The notes beneath the pieces are model-generated. The model worked only from the letters and a program-made list of their open reading frames with translations, made no database searches and was not told the DNA's origin. DNA of 64,000 nucleotides from GWE2-51-13 sp041736705 (GTDB taxonomy: Bacteria > Bacillota_I > Bacilli_A > Erysipelotrichales > Erysipelotrichaceae), in the NCBI GenBank assembly GCA_041736705.1, contig JBGSTC010000026.1, forward strand, positions 5,834 through 69,833, written 5' to 3'. Of the stretch, positions 35,081-45,394 are shown piece by piece (the stretch's first letter is position 1; the number at the start of each line of letters is the position of its first letter). Made by a program: the position numbers and the translations under genes.

Positions 35081-37174
35081 ATGAACGAGAAATACGAACG
35101 CATCCGCCGATTGATGGCTGAAATGACATTGGACGAGAAAGTCGGCCAGATGGTCCAGTTTGGTCGATATAAGAATAAGGAGAAACAACTCCTTAGGGAA
35201 GGAAGGATCGGTTCCTTCCTGAATGTATTGGATGCGAAGACCGCCAACGAAATCCAACGGATCGCGATGGAAGAGTCACGATTGAAAATCCCCGTACTAA
35301 TCGGACATGATGTGATCCATGGACACATCACAATGTTTCCCATCCCGTTGGCGGAAGCCTGTAGTTGGAATCTCAACTTGATCGAGAAGACAGCCCGCCT
35401 GTCGGTCGTCGAAGCCAGTGCCTATGGCGTTCGTTGGAATTTCAGTCCGATGGTCGATATCGCACGCGACCCCCGTTGGGGAAGGATCGCGGAAGGATCG
35501 GGGGAAGACCCTTTTCTTGGCTCGCAAATCGCCAGAGCCCGGGTTCGTGGTTATCAGTCACTCGACGAGAACGGGTATCCGATCGTCGCCGCGTGTGCCA
35601 AGCATTATATCGGTTATGGCGGTGCCGAAGGCGGAAGGGATTATAACACTTCCGATATCTCCGAACATTCTTTGCGAACGACCTATCTCCCACCCTTTGC
35701 GGCAACTGCGGATGAAGGTGCGTTGACGTTCATGAGTTCGTTCAATGATATCCTGGCTCAACCCGGAACCGGGAACTCTTATACGCTTCGTACGATCTTG
35801 AAAGGCGAGCTTGGATTCAAAGGGTTCGTCGTCAGCGATTGGGGGTCGATCGAGGAAATGATTCCCCACGGACTCGCCGACAATGAGAGGGACATCGCCG
35901 AAGTCGCCCTTCGTGCCGGGGTGGACATGGATATGCATTCCGGCGTCTATCTGAATCATCTTCAGGGTCTTGCGAATGAGAAACCGGAGTTGATCCCTTT
36001 GATCGACGACGCCGTGTTCCGGATCCTTTCAGTGAAAGAGGAACTCGGTTTGTTCGACCATCCCTATACCGATGAAGAGTTAGCCGAGAAAGTTAAATTG
36101 AGTCCGGAGATGCGTCATGCGGCATTGGAGATGGCGCATGAATCCCTTGTTCTTTTGAAGAATGAACGGGTTTTACCTCTCAAAAATCCCGGGAAGATCG
36201 CACTGATCGGTCCGTTCGCGGATGACCACCATACCCCCATCGGAAGTTGGGGAAGACAAGCGAGTGCGAAATGGGTCAGTTCGATCAAAGATGCGTTCCT
36301 TCAGGAAGGTTTACATTTCACCCACCACAAGGGATGCGATGCGATTGATCCCGAGAAGAAGCATCTCGAAGAAGCCGTTTCTCTGGCGAATGATTCCGAT
36401 CTCATCGTTCTTGCCCTGGGTGAACCTTTCTTCCTGAGCGGTGAGAACAACAACCGGGCGTTCTTGAACCTGCCGGGAGCGCAACTTGAATTACTGGAAG
36501 CATTGGCTACCACTGGAAAACCCATCGTCACCTTGCTCTTCACCGGAAGAAGCTTGGCGATCCCGGAAACGGTCGCATTGTCCGATGCCTTGTTGTGTGT
36601 CTGGCATCCGGGGATGCGTTGCGGGGAGGCGATTGTCGATGCCTTGTTGGGTCGCATCAACCCGAGCGGTAAACTCGTCACGACCTTCCCGAAAACCATC
36701 GGGCAAATCCCGCTCTACTATAATCATAAGAATACCGGTCGGCCCTTGATGAAGAAATACAACGACATGGATGACCAACCCTTGTTTCCGTTCGGGTTTG
36801 GATTGAATTACAGTACCTTCACCTACTCGAACCTAAATCTCATAAACTCGTCGATCACAAAAGAAGAGTCTTTGAGATTCAGGATCGACATCGAGAATTC
36901 TTCCGGTATAGATGGAAAAGAGATAGTTCAAGTTTACTATCGCGATCTGGTCGCCCAGGTAACGCGACCTGTGAAGGAACTATGCGCATTTAGTAAAGTG
37001 CTTATAAAGGCGAAATCGACCGTTACCGTCGAGTTCGAGATTCCGGCGAAGAGATTCGGTTATTTGGATTCCAAGATGAACTTCAACGTCGAACCCGGGA
37101 AATTCGCCCTCTGGGTCGGTCCGGACAGCACGCAAGGAATCGCGACAGAATTCAGTATCTACGAAAAAGGATGA
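35081..37174 (+). CDS. Glycoside hydrolase family 3 (beta-glucosidase-like)
   Basis: A 697-residue cytoplasmic enzyme without signal peptide. The N-terminal GH3 barrel includes MTLDEKVGQM, PVLIGHDVIHG and the nucleophile Asp253 in GFVVSDWGSIEEM. A middle (alpha/beta)6 domain and a C-terminal fibronectin-III-like domain (HKNTGRPLMKKYNDMDDQPL-like start, then YSTFTYSNLNL) follow in the usual order. It splits beta-linked glucosides or xylosides; the sugar is unclear. Start supported by AGGGGGAA 4 bases upstream. Single gene with a strong terminator. Confidence 0.94.
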   Translation: MNEKYERIRRLMAEMTLDEKVGQMVQFGRYKNKEKQLLREGRIGSFLNVLDAKTANEIQRIAMEESRLKIPVLIGHDVIHGHITMFPIPLAEACSWNLNLIEKTARLSVVEASAYGVRWNFSPMVDIARDPRWGRIAEGSGEDPFLGSQIARARVRGYQSLDENGYPIVAACAKHYIGYGGAEGGRDYNTSDISEHSLRTTYLPPFAATADEGALTFMSSFNDILAQPGTGNSYTLRTILKGELGFKGFVVSDWGSIEEMIPHGLADNERDIAEVALRAGVDMDMHSGVYLNHLQGLANEKPELIPLIDDAVFRILSVKEELGLFDHPYTDEELAEKVKLSPEMRHAALEMAHESLVLLKNERVLPLKNPGKIALIGPFADDHHTPIGSWGRQASAKWVSSIKDAFLQEGLHFTHHKGCDAIDPEKKHLEEAVSLANDSDLIVLALGEPFFLSGENNNRAFLNLPGAQLELLEALATTGKPIVTLLFTGRSLAIPETVALSDALLCVWHPGMRCGEAIVDALLGRINPSGKLVTTFPKTIGQIPLYYNHKNTGRPLMKKYNDMDDQPLFPFGFGLNYSTFTYSNLNLINSSITKEESLRFRIDIENSSGIDGKEIVQVYYRDLVAQVTRPVKELCAFSKVLIKAKSTVTVEFEIPAKRFGYLDSKMNFNVEPGKFALWVGPDSTQGIATEFSIYEKG

Positions 37175-37190
37175 CTTGGTCATCCTTTTT
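37164..37190 (+). terminator. Terminator overlapping the GH3 stop codon
   Basis: Twelve-pair stem AAAAAGGATGAC/GTCATCCTTTTT with loop TTG; the TGA stop lies in the left arm. Confidence 0.88.
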
Positions 37191-37252
37191 ATTTCATTCA
37201 TGCATGATTTTAATATATTACTTAAAACTAGAATAGATCCGACAAATCAGGC

Positions 37253-37765
37253 CTATTTACGGTATTTATCCTTCAATTCCTCGGGTTTGATCTTGCGGAA
37301 GTCCACATGACAGTACCCTCCCGGGTTTTTCACCAGGTATTCCTGGTGGTATTGTTCGGCGGTCCAGAAGGTTTTCAACTTCTCGACCTCGAACACCAAG
37401 GGTTTCCGATAGTCTTTTTGACGGGCATCCACTTCATCGCGGATCAGTTTGAGTTCTTCTTCCGATTCCGGATAGGCACCGACCCGGTATTGCGTCCCGA
37501 CGTCTCCGCCTTGCTTATTGAGGGAGGTCGGATCGATGATGCGGAAAAGATGGTCGATGAGTCGGTTCAGTGTCAGAACGGATTCATCGTAGGTCACTTC
37601 GACGACTTCCGCATGTTTGGTGAAGCCCGAGCAGACTTCCTGATAGGTAGGGTTCTCATGGAATCCTTGGGCATATCCGACACGGGTTTCGTGGGTTCCG
37701 TTAAGTCGTCTGAAATACTCTTCGACCCCCCAGAAACAACCTCCGGCAAGTACGATTTTCTTCAT
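37253..37765 (-). CDS. msrA: Peptide methionine-S-sulfoxide reductase
   Basis: A 170-residue enzyme that repairs oxidised methionine. GGCFWGVEEYF holds the catalytic Cys, and later PTYQEVCSG and YHQEYLVKNPGGYC are typical. The start at 37765 is chosen because AGGAGG precedes it and it overlaps the miaA stop (ATGA); a start 31 codons upstream would lie inside miaA. It has no fused MsrB domain. It closes the mutS-mutL-miaA-msrA run. Confidence 0.96.
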   Translation of the reverse strand: MKKIVLAGGCFWGVEEYFRRLNGTHETRVGYAQGFHENPTYQEVCSGFTKHAEVVEVTYDESVLTLNRLIDHLFRIIDPTSLNKQGGDVGTQYRVGAYPESEEELKLIRDEVDARQKDYRKPLVFEVEKLKTFWTAEQYHQEYLVKNPGGYCHVDFRKIKPEELKDKYRK

Positions 37766-38670
37766 TGTGTTTCCTCCTGTGTCGCCCAGGCGAGAATCTG
37801 TTTTTCGAGTTGGTCCAGGGCGATCGGATCCAACGCATTCACCCAGGTCGCATCGCATTGGTGTTTAAACCACGTGATTTGACGTTTCGCGAATTGACGG
37901 GTATGGATGACGATGGCTTCGATCGTCTGGGAAAGTGTCGCTTTGCTTTCAAGGTATTCTTTCCATTCTTTGTATCCGATCCCCTGGAAGCTTTGGTATT
38001 CCCGGGTTTTGGGATACTCGAAGCAACGACGCACTTCTTCTTCCAATCCGTTCTCGATCATGGTTTGGACGCGTCGTTGGATGCGTTCATCCAAGATTTC
38101 GCGCGGGACATCCAGTACGACCATGGTAACATCGTAGATCGGTTTTTTTAACTGTTTTGCTTCACGTTCGGATTTGAGTTCCCCGCTCTTCGCGATCTCC
38201 AGGGCACGCAATACGCGTTTGCGATTGTTGGGATGGATGGATTTTGCGGATTCAGGGTCGAGGTCGAGCAGTCTCGCGTAGAGGGTTTCGTTGCTTTCGT
38301 CGCTGCTAGGAATCTCGTTCTCTTCTTCCGTGAAGTCATAGTCGAAAAGAACCGCCTTCAGATAGAGCCCGGTCCCCCCGACCAGGATCGGGATCTTCCC
38401 TTGGTCGTGGATGTCGGCGATCGCCGCACGTGCTTCCTGTTGGAAATCATAGACGCTATAGCGTTCGCTTAAATCACGGGTATCGATGCAATGGTGGAGG
38501 ATCCCTTCCATTTCATCAAAGGAGAGTTTCGCCGAACCGATGTTGAGGTCGCGATAGACCTGGATACTGTCACCCGAAATGATTTCGGTGTTTAGGGCAT
38601 GGGCGAGACGCAATCCGAACGCAGACTTGCCGGTCGCTGTCGCGCCGGCGATGACGATTACTTTTTTCAT
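37762..38670 (-). CDS. miaA: tRNA dimethylallyltransferase
   Basis: A 302-residue enzyme adding a dimethylallyl group to A37 of tRNAs that read codons starting with U. P-loop GATATGKSAFGLRLA, SGDSIQVYR and DFQQEA are present, as is the C-terminal IHTRQFAKRQITWFKHQ. The start at 38670 overlaps the mutL stop (ATGA) and has AAAGGAG upstream; a longer frame reading into mutL is unlikely. It uses isopentenyl units from the MEP pathway. Confidence 0.96.
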   Translation of the reverse strand: MKKVIVIAGATATGKSAFGLRLAHALNTEIISGDSIQVYRDLNIGSAKLSFDEMEGILHHCIDTRDLSERYSVYDFQQEARAAIADIHDQGKIPILVGGTGLYLKAVLFDYDFTEEENEIPSSDESNETLYARLLDLDPESAKSIHPNNRKRVLRALEIAKSGELKSEREAKQLKKPIYDVTMVVLDVPREILDERIQRRVQTMIENGLEEEVRRCFEYPKTREYQSFQGIGYKEWKEYLESKATLSQTIEAIVIHTRQFAKRQITWFKHQCDATWVNALDPIALDQLEKQILAWATQEETQ

Positions 38671-40400
38671 CGGCCGAACTCCTTTAGCAATTGTTCCGAA
38701 CTGATTTTGAGGAAGGTCGGACGCCCATGGGGACAATTGAAGGGTTGTCTGCACCGTGAGAGTTCGATCAGGATATTCGCCATGTCCTGACGGGTCAAAG
38801 CTTGGTTGAATCGTACGGAAGCGTGGCAGGCCAAAGAGGCCAAGGCGTCTTGCCTTACCTTCTCCAGTATGATCGTCCGTTGGGATTCAAAGGAATCGAT
38901 CAAATCGTTGAGAAACGCGGTTTCATCCACGTCGTGGAGCCAGATCGGAAGACTACGAACTAAGAGACTGTTTCCGGAAAGTTGTTCGATGTGAATTTCC
39001 AGTTTCTTTAACAGGGTTTGAAGTTCGTCGAAGCGCGCGATGACGCTTGCTTTGGTCTCGATCAAGATCGGTACCGTCAAGGTTTGGATCGAAGAGTTCT
39101 CATGGAGAAGCAGGTCTTGGAACTTCTCGTAGTTGACCCGTTCTTTCGCCGCGTGTTGGTCGACGATATACAATCCGTCGGAGGCACTGGCCAGGATATA
39201 GCGGCCATGCAATTGGGAAAGGACTTCCAAGTGCGGAAAAGCGTTGGCTTTTTGCGACTCTTGATCCGGTATATCCGTGTCTTTCACTTCGATCTTCTCT
39301 TCTCTCACTTCATAATTCACCGGAGTCTGCGGATAAAGATCGGGGTGGTCGACGCTGAAAAGCGGATCTTGCACGACCCTCTCCTGGGTTTGAGGGAGTT
39401 TGATCGCAGGCGCCGCCATGTAGGAGCGCAGATACGCCGACAATTGGTCGACGATGAGGAAATAGAGTTGCTGTTCCTTGGAGAGACGGATCTCCCATTT
39501 GGAAGGATGGACGTTCACGTCGACCAAGGAGCTATCCATGCGGATATGCATCACAAGGATCGGGAAACGGTCGGGGGAGAGGAAAGGACGATAGGCTTCC
39601 AGGATCGCCTTCTGGATTTGCCAGGAACGGATGATCCGGTGGTTGATGAAGATGAAGATGCCTTTATTGTTGGAACGGGACTCGCTCGGCAGGATGAGCG
39701 CGCCTTCGATCGTGAAGTCATAATCGGCGGCCGAGAACTCCCTGGCCAACCGTGCGACCGGGTTGGAAAGCGTCCGTGCGATGCAATCGATCAATTGACC
39801 GTTGCCTGAAGTTTCCAAGACGGTTTTCTCGTCGCTGACCAATTTGAAAGCGACTTCGGGATAGCCGAGGGCGAACTTCTCGACCAAGTCGATGATGAGC
39901 GAGCCTTCGTATTGGGCGGTTTTGAGATGTTTCAATCGTGCCGGTGTTTTGCGGAACAGGTTTTCCACGCGAAGTGTGGTTCCACGTGCACAAGCATGGG
40001 GACGGACCATCGTCCGTGTCCCGTAATCGATCTGTACGAACGTGGATTCATTTCCGTCCGACGTCGTAAGCGTCGTTTTACTGACGGAAGCGATGGAAGG
40101 CAGCGCTTCCCCTCTGAATCCAAGCGAATGTAGGGCGAAAAGATCGCTCTGCGATGCGATTTTACTGGTGGAATGACGTTCGAAGGCCGATAAAGCATCC
40201 GCACTATCCATCCCGACGCCGTTATCCTCGACTTCGATGCTTTCGATCCCGCCTTGTGTGATGCGGATCGCGATATAGGTCGCATGCGCATCGATCGCAT
40301 TCTCCACCAGTTCTTTGACGACGCCCATCGGACGCTCGACCACTTCGCCGGCTGCGATCATGTTGGTAAGATGTTCATCGAGACGTTTGATGATCGCCAT
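38667..40400 (-). CDS. mutL: DNA mismatch repair endonuclease MutL
   Basis: A 577-residue protein. GHKL ATPase motifs are ENAIDAHA, DNGVGMD, GFRGEALPSIASV and GTTLRVENLF. The C-terminal endonuclease site DQHAAKERVNYE matches DQHAx2Ex4E, with additional metal-binding LACHASVR and FNCPHGRPT. So it is a nicking MutL, as usual where MutH is absent. It lies 15 bases after mutS and overlaps miaA. Confidence 0.97.
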   Translation of the reverse strand: MAIIKRLDEHLTNMIAAGEVVERPMGVVKELVENAIDAHATYIAIRITQGGIESIEVEDNGVGMDSADALSAFERHSTSKIASQSDLFALHSLGFRGEALPSIASVSKTTLTTSDGNESTFVQIDYGTRTMVRPHACARGTTLRVENLFRKTPARLKHLKTAQYEGSLIIDLVEKFALGYPEVAFKLVSDEKTVLETSGNGQLIDCIARTLSNPVARLAREFSAADYDFTIEGALILPSESRSNNKGIFIFINHRIIRSWQIQKAILEAYRPFLSPDRFPILVMHIRMDSSLVDVNVHPSKWEIRLSKEQQLYFLIVDQLSAYLRSYMAAPAIKLPQTQERVVQDPLFSVDHPDLYPQTPVNYEVREEKIEVKDTDIPDQESQKANAFPHLEVLSQLHGRYILASASDGLYIVDQHAAKERVNYEKFQDLLLHENSSIQTLTVPILIETKASVIARFDELQTLLKKLEIHIEQLSGNSLLVRSLPIWLHDVDETAFLNDLIDSFESQRTIILEKVRQDALASLACHASVRFNQALTRQDMANILIELSRCRQPFNCPHGRPTFLKISSEQLLKEFGR

Positions 40401-40415
40401 GCTTTTCCCTCGTTT

Positions 40416-42929
40416 CTATTTTTGGAGTTTCTTCCATTCACTTAAATATCGTAATGCTTCCAGCGGCGTCGTATTGTCCACGTCGACGTGTTTCAATTGT
40501 TCGTCGATGGTTTCAAGGTGTTTGGGAACCCTGACCATTTCCACGATCTCCATGGTTTGCTGGACGACGCGCTTCTTGCTCTCCAGTTCTTTGAGCAGGT
40601 GTTTCGCCCTTACCAGAACCGCATCGGGAAGTTTCGCCAATCGAGCGACGTTGACGCCATAGGACCGATCGGATCTTCCGTGTTTCACGCGATAAAGGAA
40701 ATGGACGTCGTCCCCTTCCTCGTGCACTTCCACATGGAGGTTCTTCACTTGGGAGAGCGATTGGTCAAGCTGGGTCAGTTCATGGTAGTGGGTGCTAAAC
40801 AAGGTTTTGCATCCGATGACGGTCGCGATGTACTCGACGATCGCCTGTGCCAACGCCATTCCGTCATAGGTGGACGTCCCCCGACCGATTTCATCGAAAA
40901 AGACCATGGATTGACGGGTCGCGTTGCTTAAGGCGAGGTTGGCTTCCGTCATTTCGACCATGAAGGTCGATTGACCTTGCATGATATCGTCGCTGGCCCC
41001 CATGCGGGTAAAGATCTTATCGATCAACGGGAAGGATGCTTTTTGCGCAGGCACCCAACATCCCATCTGCGCCAGGATGACGTTGAGGGCGACTTGACGC
41101 ATATAGGTGCTCTTCCCGCCCATATTGGGTCCGGTGATTAGCAGAATCGGGGTTTCCTCGCTGATTTTACAGGAGTTGGAGACATATTTCGTATGTTTCT
41201 CCAAGATCGGATGTCTTCCTTCGACGATGTCCAATGCCTCGCCATCATGGAAGGTAGGACGGACATAGCCGGCTTGCTGTGACTTCTCGGCCAACGCAAG
41301 CAACACGTCGACTTCGCTGATCATTGCTCCGATACGTTGGATTTTCGCGATGTGATTGTTGATGTCTTCGATCAGTTCCAAAAACAACCTCGTTTCCAAA
41401 CGTAGGGCTCTTTCTTCCGCATGCAAGATCGCATCTTCTTTTTCTTTCAGGAGAGGCGTGATGTATCTCTCCGCATTCGCCAAGGTCTGCTTGCGTACAT
41501 ACTCGAAGTCTTCTTTAACGAACGAGACATTCCCTTTTGAAACCTCGATGTAATACCCGAAAACCCGGTTGTAGCCGACCTTCAGGTTCTTGATCCCAGT
41601 TCGTTCTTTCTCCTGGTTCTCGAATTCAAGAATCCATTGCTTCCCGGAATGTTGGATGGTTCTCAGTTCATCCAGTTCTTGGTTGTATCCTTCACGGATG
41701 ACATTCCCGTCTTTCAAGAACGCCGGAGGATTCTCGCTCAACGCTTTCTCCAGGGTCATCCGTAAGTCGTCGCATCCGTCGACCGAAATCAAGTCGGTGT
41801 AGATTTTATGTTTTCTCAACTCGTCTTGAAGGACGGGGACGGCGTTCAGAGTCCTTCGTAGGCGTAGGCAATCCTGGGGATTGGCGCTCCCGAACGCACT
41901 TTTCGCGATCAAGCGCTCCAAGTCGTAGCACCCTTTCAAGGTATTCGCCAAGCCATCGCGAAGCAGGATGTCCTTCACCAACACCGCGATCCGGTCTTGG
42001 CGCAATGTGATCAAGGCTTTATCGCGCAGCGGTTGTTCGATCCAATTGCGAAGCAAGCGCGATCCCATGGAAGTATGACAGGAATCCAAGAAGCGAAACA
42101 AGGTCTCGCTTTTCGAATTCGCCCGCAACGACTGGGTGAGTTCGAGATTCTGAAGCGTACTATAATCCATTTCCAAGATTTGATGACGGTTGTCGTCCTG
42201 AACCGGTTTCAGGTGCAACAACGATCGACGCTGCGTCGATTCGAGATATCGCAGTAAGCGACCATAGGTCGAACGTTTCAAGGGGTCGTCGATGTTTCCC
42301 AAGCGCTGGGTCGCCTCAGCGCTGAGTGATGCATCGTCGCAGAACGAAATCATCGCCCGGCCGAAGTCGCGCAATCGCAGTAGAATATTTTCCGGGAAAT
42401 CGGTCGGCAGGACCAACTCCCGTATGTTGAACTTCAGGATGTGTTGTTTTAGAAGGGAGACTTTCGCATCGAAGACGAGGACCTGGGTTTCCCCGCCGGC
42501 CAGTTCGCAGAACACCAAAAACATCTTCCCTGCGAAAACGGAGAGCGACGCGATGCGGACACTGTTCTTATCGTCGCTGACTTCATCCAGGATGGTTCCG
42601 GGGGTGACGACTTTGACCACATCCCGCTTCACCAAGCCGACGGCGACCGAAGGGTCTTCCATTTGTTCGACGATAGCGACCTTGTGTCCGTTGTCGACCA
42701 GTTTCTGGACATAGCCGGCGATCGCATGGTGAGGGACGCCGCACATCGGAGCGCGTCCGCTCTCTCCGGCAGGACGACCGGTCAACACGAGATCCAGTTC
42801 AAGGGATGCGATCTTGGCGTCTTCGAAAAACAATTCATAAAAATCGCCCAGGCGAAACATCACCAACGCGTCTTGGTATTTTTCTTTGACTTCTTGATAC
42901 TGTTTCATCATCGGGCTTAGCTTTTCCAT
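40416..42929 (-). CDS. mutS: DNA mismatch recognition protein MutS
   Basis: An 837-residue MutS1. The N-terminal mismatch-binding motif is MVFRLGDFYELF (Phe-x-Glu as DFYELF), Walker A is TGPNMGGKSTYMRQ, and Walker B with the following signature is VFFDEIGRGTSTYDG; ATHYHELT-type motif appears as FSTHYHELTQL. The full domain series is present, with no sign of damage. It is the first gene of the mutS-mutL-miaA-msrA unit, with AGAGGTG before its ATG. Confidence 0.97.
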   Translation of the reverse strand: MEKLSPMMKQYQEVKEKYQDALVMFRLGDFYELFFEDAKIASLELDLVLTGRPAGESGRAPMCGVPHHAIAGYVQKLVDNGHKVAIVEQMEDPSVAVGLVKRDVVKVVTPGTILDEVSDDKNSVRIASLSVFAGKMFLVFCELAGGETQVLVFDAKVSLLKQHILKFNIRELVLPTDFPENILLRLRDFGRAMISFCDDASLSAEATQRLGNIDDPLKRSTYGRLLRYLESTQRRSLLHLKPVQDDNRHQILEMDYSTLQNLELTQSLRANSKSETLFRFLDSCHTSMGSRLLRNWIEQPLRDKALITLRQDRIAVLVKDILLRDGLANTLKGCYDLERLIAKSAFGSANPQDCLRLRRTLNAVPVLQDELRKHKIYTDLISVDGCDDLRMTLEKALSENPPAFLKDGNVIREGYNQELDELRTIQHSGKQWILEFENQEKERTGIKNLKVGYNRVFGYYIEVSKGNVSFVKEDFEYVRKQTLANAERYITPLLKEKEDAILHAEERALRLETRLFLELIEDINNHIAKIQRIGAMISEVDVLLALAEKSQQAGYVRPTFHDGEALDIVEGRHPILEKHTKYVSNSCKISEETPILLITGPNMGGKSTYMRQVALNVILAQMGCWVPAQKASFPLIDKIFTRMGASDDIMQGQSTFMVEMTEANLALSNATRQSMVFFDEIGRGTSTYDGMALAQAIVEYIATVIGCKTLFSTHYHELTQLDQSLSQVKNLHVEVHEEGDDVHFLYRVKHGRSDRSYGVNVARLAKLPDAVLVRAKHLLKELESKKRVVQQTMEIVEMVRVPKHLETIDEQLKHVDVDNTTPLEALRYLSEWKKLQK

Positions 42930-42979
42930 TCAAACACCTCTTGTCCCTTATTATACCAAAATCTGACGTCCCTCTTGTA

Positions 42980-43012
42980 ATAAAACTCCGTATCCTTGAC
43001 GGAACGGAGTTT
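42980..43012 (-). terminator. Terminator at the end of the citrate operon
   Basis: Stem AAACTCCGT/ACGGAGTTT with a loop of 12 and a T-rich tail on the minus strand, directly after the citF stop. Confidence 0.85.
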
Positions 43013-43016
43013 CAGT

Positions 43017-44531
43017 TTACTCTACTTGATCGATTTGACGGATGACATCGAGAATCGTACCGTCACGATATTGACTCAAGGCGACGATTCTCCCAAGGTT
43101 TTGTGTTTTCTCCGGAATCCCGGTCAGTGCCAACGCACGTTGGTACAGGGTCTGGATATCGACGATGGGAAGGTTCGTCGTCGCTTTGAGATGGTCGATC
43201 AGAACTTGATGGCGGGGATGGATCGCAATCCCTCGATCAGTGACTAGGACGTCCACGGTTTCCCCGGGGGTCGTGATGGTCGTGACTTGGTCGACGACGA
43301 CCGATATCCTGGAACTGACGAGTTTGGAGACGATGATGGCGAATTTCGCCCCGTAGGCCGTATCCGCGTGACCGCCGCTGCCGCCCATGATCCGTCCGTC
43401 GCTTCCGGTCGTGACGTTAACATTGAAATCAAGGTCGATCTCGGTCGCCCCGAGGATGACGAAATCCAGTTGGTTCACGATGTTGTCGGGATCGTGGATA
43501 TCCGCGTACTTCGCCGCAGACATCTTGTGATGGTTGGGATTGCGTTTGATCGACTCGACCGCATCCAATTCGAAACATTGGACGTCGTAAAGTTCTTCAA
43601 ACACTCCGTCCTCCAACATTTTCACGAGATACGACGTGATACCGCCGCTGGCGAACTTCCCTTTGATGTTTTCGTTAAGGCAAAGTGAATGGATTTCCTT
43701 GGCGACCGCCAATGAAATCCCTCCGGCTCCGGTTTGAAAGGTGAATCCGTTCTTCAATAATCCCGTCGCCTTCATGAACTCTGATGTCAATTTCGCGATG
43801 CGGAGTCCGACCGGATCCCGTGTGATCTGCGTCGTGCCGCTGACGATTCCGTTGGGGTCTCCGATCCGATCGACTTTCACGATATCATCGACACAGAAAG
43901 ATGGGATTTCAGGATCAAGGACGTCGACAAGGAAATCGGTGACGGCGACGACCTGTTTCGCATACCAGGCATCCGCGATCGCATAGCCCAATACGCCGCA
44001 ACTCGAGGGTCCCATGCTTCCAGTAATGTTTCCTTCCGGGCTACAGGCCGGAGCGGCGATGAAGGCGATGTCGATCGGGGTTTCTTCGCTCATGATGCTT
44101 GTGGCACGATAGCCATGGGTCTGCAGTAGACAGACATCTTCCAATTTGCCTTCGCTGATCGCATCTGCGACGGGACCGGAGATGTAGCTCGCGATGATTC
44201 TAGTGATGGTTTTTTGCTCGATGAGCGAAACCAACGGCGCGTGGATGGGGAAAATCGAACTGGCGCAGATCGTGAGGTTCTTGACGCCCGATTTCGCCAC
44301 TTCCGCCATGACCAGATTCATCACGAAGTCGCCGTTGCGTAAATGGTGGTGGAAGGAAAGGGTCATGTTGTCTTTGAGAGGCAAGGTTTTGATGAAGGAT
44401 TCGAGGTCGTAATGGACTTTATCTTTTCGCTCTTCTTTTTGAAACTTTGTTTGTTTATATTCGATTCTTTCGATCGGTTGTAGACCAAGATAGGGATGTC
44501 CAGGGACATCGCGACCGAGTGTGTTCTTCAT
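43017..44531 (-). CDS. citF: Citrate lyase alpha subunit (citrate CoA-transferase)
   Basis: A 504-residue protein that moves citrate onto the acyl-carrier subunit, releasing acetate from it. GNITGSMGPSSCGVLGYA, TLSFHHHLRNGDFVMNLV and HADTAYGAKFAI fit CitF. The C-terminal region TDRGIAIHPRHQ is also typical. It is the last gene of the cit operon and overlaps citE by 4 bases. Length is usual for the family. Confidence 0.97.
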   Translation of the reverse strand: MKNTLGRDVPGHPYLGLQPIERIEYKQTKFQKEERKDKVHYDLESFIKTLPLKDNMTLSFHHHLRNGDFVMNLVMAEVAKSGVKNLTICASSIFPIHAPLVSLIEQKTITRIIASYISGPVADAISEGKLEDVCLLQTHGYRATSIMSEETPIDIAFIAAPACSPEGNITGSMGPSSCGVLGYAIADAWYAKQVVAVTDFLVDVLDPEIPSFCVDDIVKVDRIGDPNGIVSGTTQITRDPVGLRIAKLTSEFMKATGLLKNGFTFQTGAGGISLAVAKEIHSLCLNENIKGKFASGGITSYLVKMLEDGVFEELYDVQCFELDAVESIKRNPNHHKMSAAKYADIHDPDNIVNQLDFVILGATEIDLDFNVNVTTGSDGRIMGGSGGHADTAYGAKFAIIVSKLVSSRISVVVDQVTTITTPGETVDVLVTDRGIAIHPRHQVLIDHLKATTNLPIVDIQTLYQRALALTGIPEKTQNLGRIVALSQYRDGTILDVIRQIDQVE

Positions 44532-45394
44532 TTTAGTTTCCCCGTCTTTCGCGCCAGGTCGACGATGTTTTGGGCACGTTGGATCACCGGGAGGTCGATC
44601 ATTTTTCCATGAATCGAGAAGACCCCCAATCCCAAGGATAATGCCCGATCTCTTTCTTCAAGAATCTCGATCGCCGAATCGATTTCGCTTTGCGTCGGAT
44701 CGAATACGGCATGGACGGCATCGATTTGGTTTGGATGGATGCAGGCTTTCGCGCTGAACCCCAGAGATTTCGCATGGAGGGTATCCTTCACGAGCCCTTC
44801 TTGATCTTCCACATCCGTAAACGGAGTATCCATCGCCTGGATTGAGAACGCTCGTGCCGCCATGGCGACCTTGGCTCTCGCATAATCGATTTCACGGCCT
44901 TCTTTGGTTCGTTTGATCCCCAAATCGGTCGTCAAATCTTCCGCCCCCAAGAGAACACATTCGATGCGTCGGCTAGAACGTAATGTTTCGACGATCGTTT
45001 CGATCCCATAGGCGGTTTCGACAATGATCATCAGTTTCACTTTCTTCGTGAGTTGCGTCTCTTCTTCGATCTCAACGATGAAGCGTTCGATTTCTTCCAC
45101 ATCATCTTCGCATGCTTTTGGAATCATGATCGCATCGGGATGAACAGGAACGATTTCACGCAGATCCTGCTTCCATTCCCCGGATGAAACAGGGTTGATC
45201 CGCACGACCACTTCCACGTTTCCGAAATCCAGAGTCTCGATCGCGTGCTTCACCAATAATCTCGCGCTATCTTTTTGATTTAGTGCGACGCTGTCTTCCA
45301 GATCGAAAATGATGCAATCGCTCCCCAGGATCGGTGCCGAGAGCAACATGGCCGGGTTGTTTCCCGGCATGAACAGTGCGCTGCGCCTCAACAT
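44528..45394 (-). CDS. citE: Citrate lyase beta subunit
   Basis: A 288-residue TIM-barrel lyase that splits citryl-ACP to oxaloacetate and acetyl-ACP. RRSALFMPGNNPAML, DLEDSVAL, VVRINPV, VETAYGIE and KACIHPNQI are the CitE hallmarks, the first Glu-Asp pair being the metal site. It overlaps citD by 7 bases and citF by 4. Length is normal. Confidence 0.97.
   Translation of the reverse strand: MLRRSALFMPGNNPAMLLSAPILGSDCIIFDLEDSVALNQKDSARLLVKHAIETLDFGNVEVVVRINPVSSGEWKQDLREIVPVHPDAIMIPKACEDDVEEIERFIVEIEEETQLTKKVKLMIIVETAYGIETIVETLRSSRRIECVLLGAEDLTTDLGIKRTKEGREIDYARAKVAMAARAFSIQAMDTPFTDVEDQEGLVKDTLHAKSLGFSAKACIHPNQIDAVHAVFDPTQSEIDSAIEILEERDRALSLGLGVFSIHGKMIDLPVIQRAQNIVDLARKTGKLK

Noticed and set aside
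39018..39809. A 263-codon open frame opposite mutL
   Set aside because: mutL is unmistakable on the other strand; the frame has no start site or motif.
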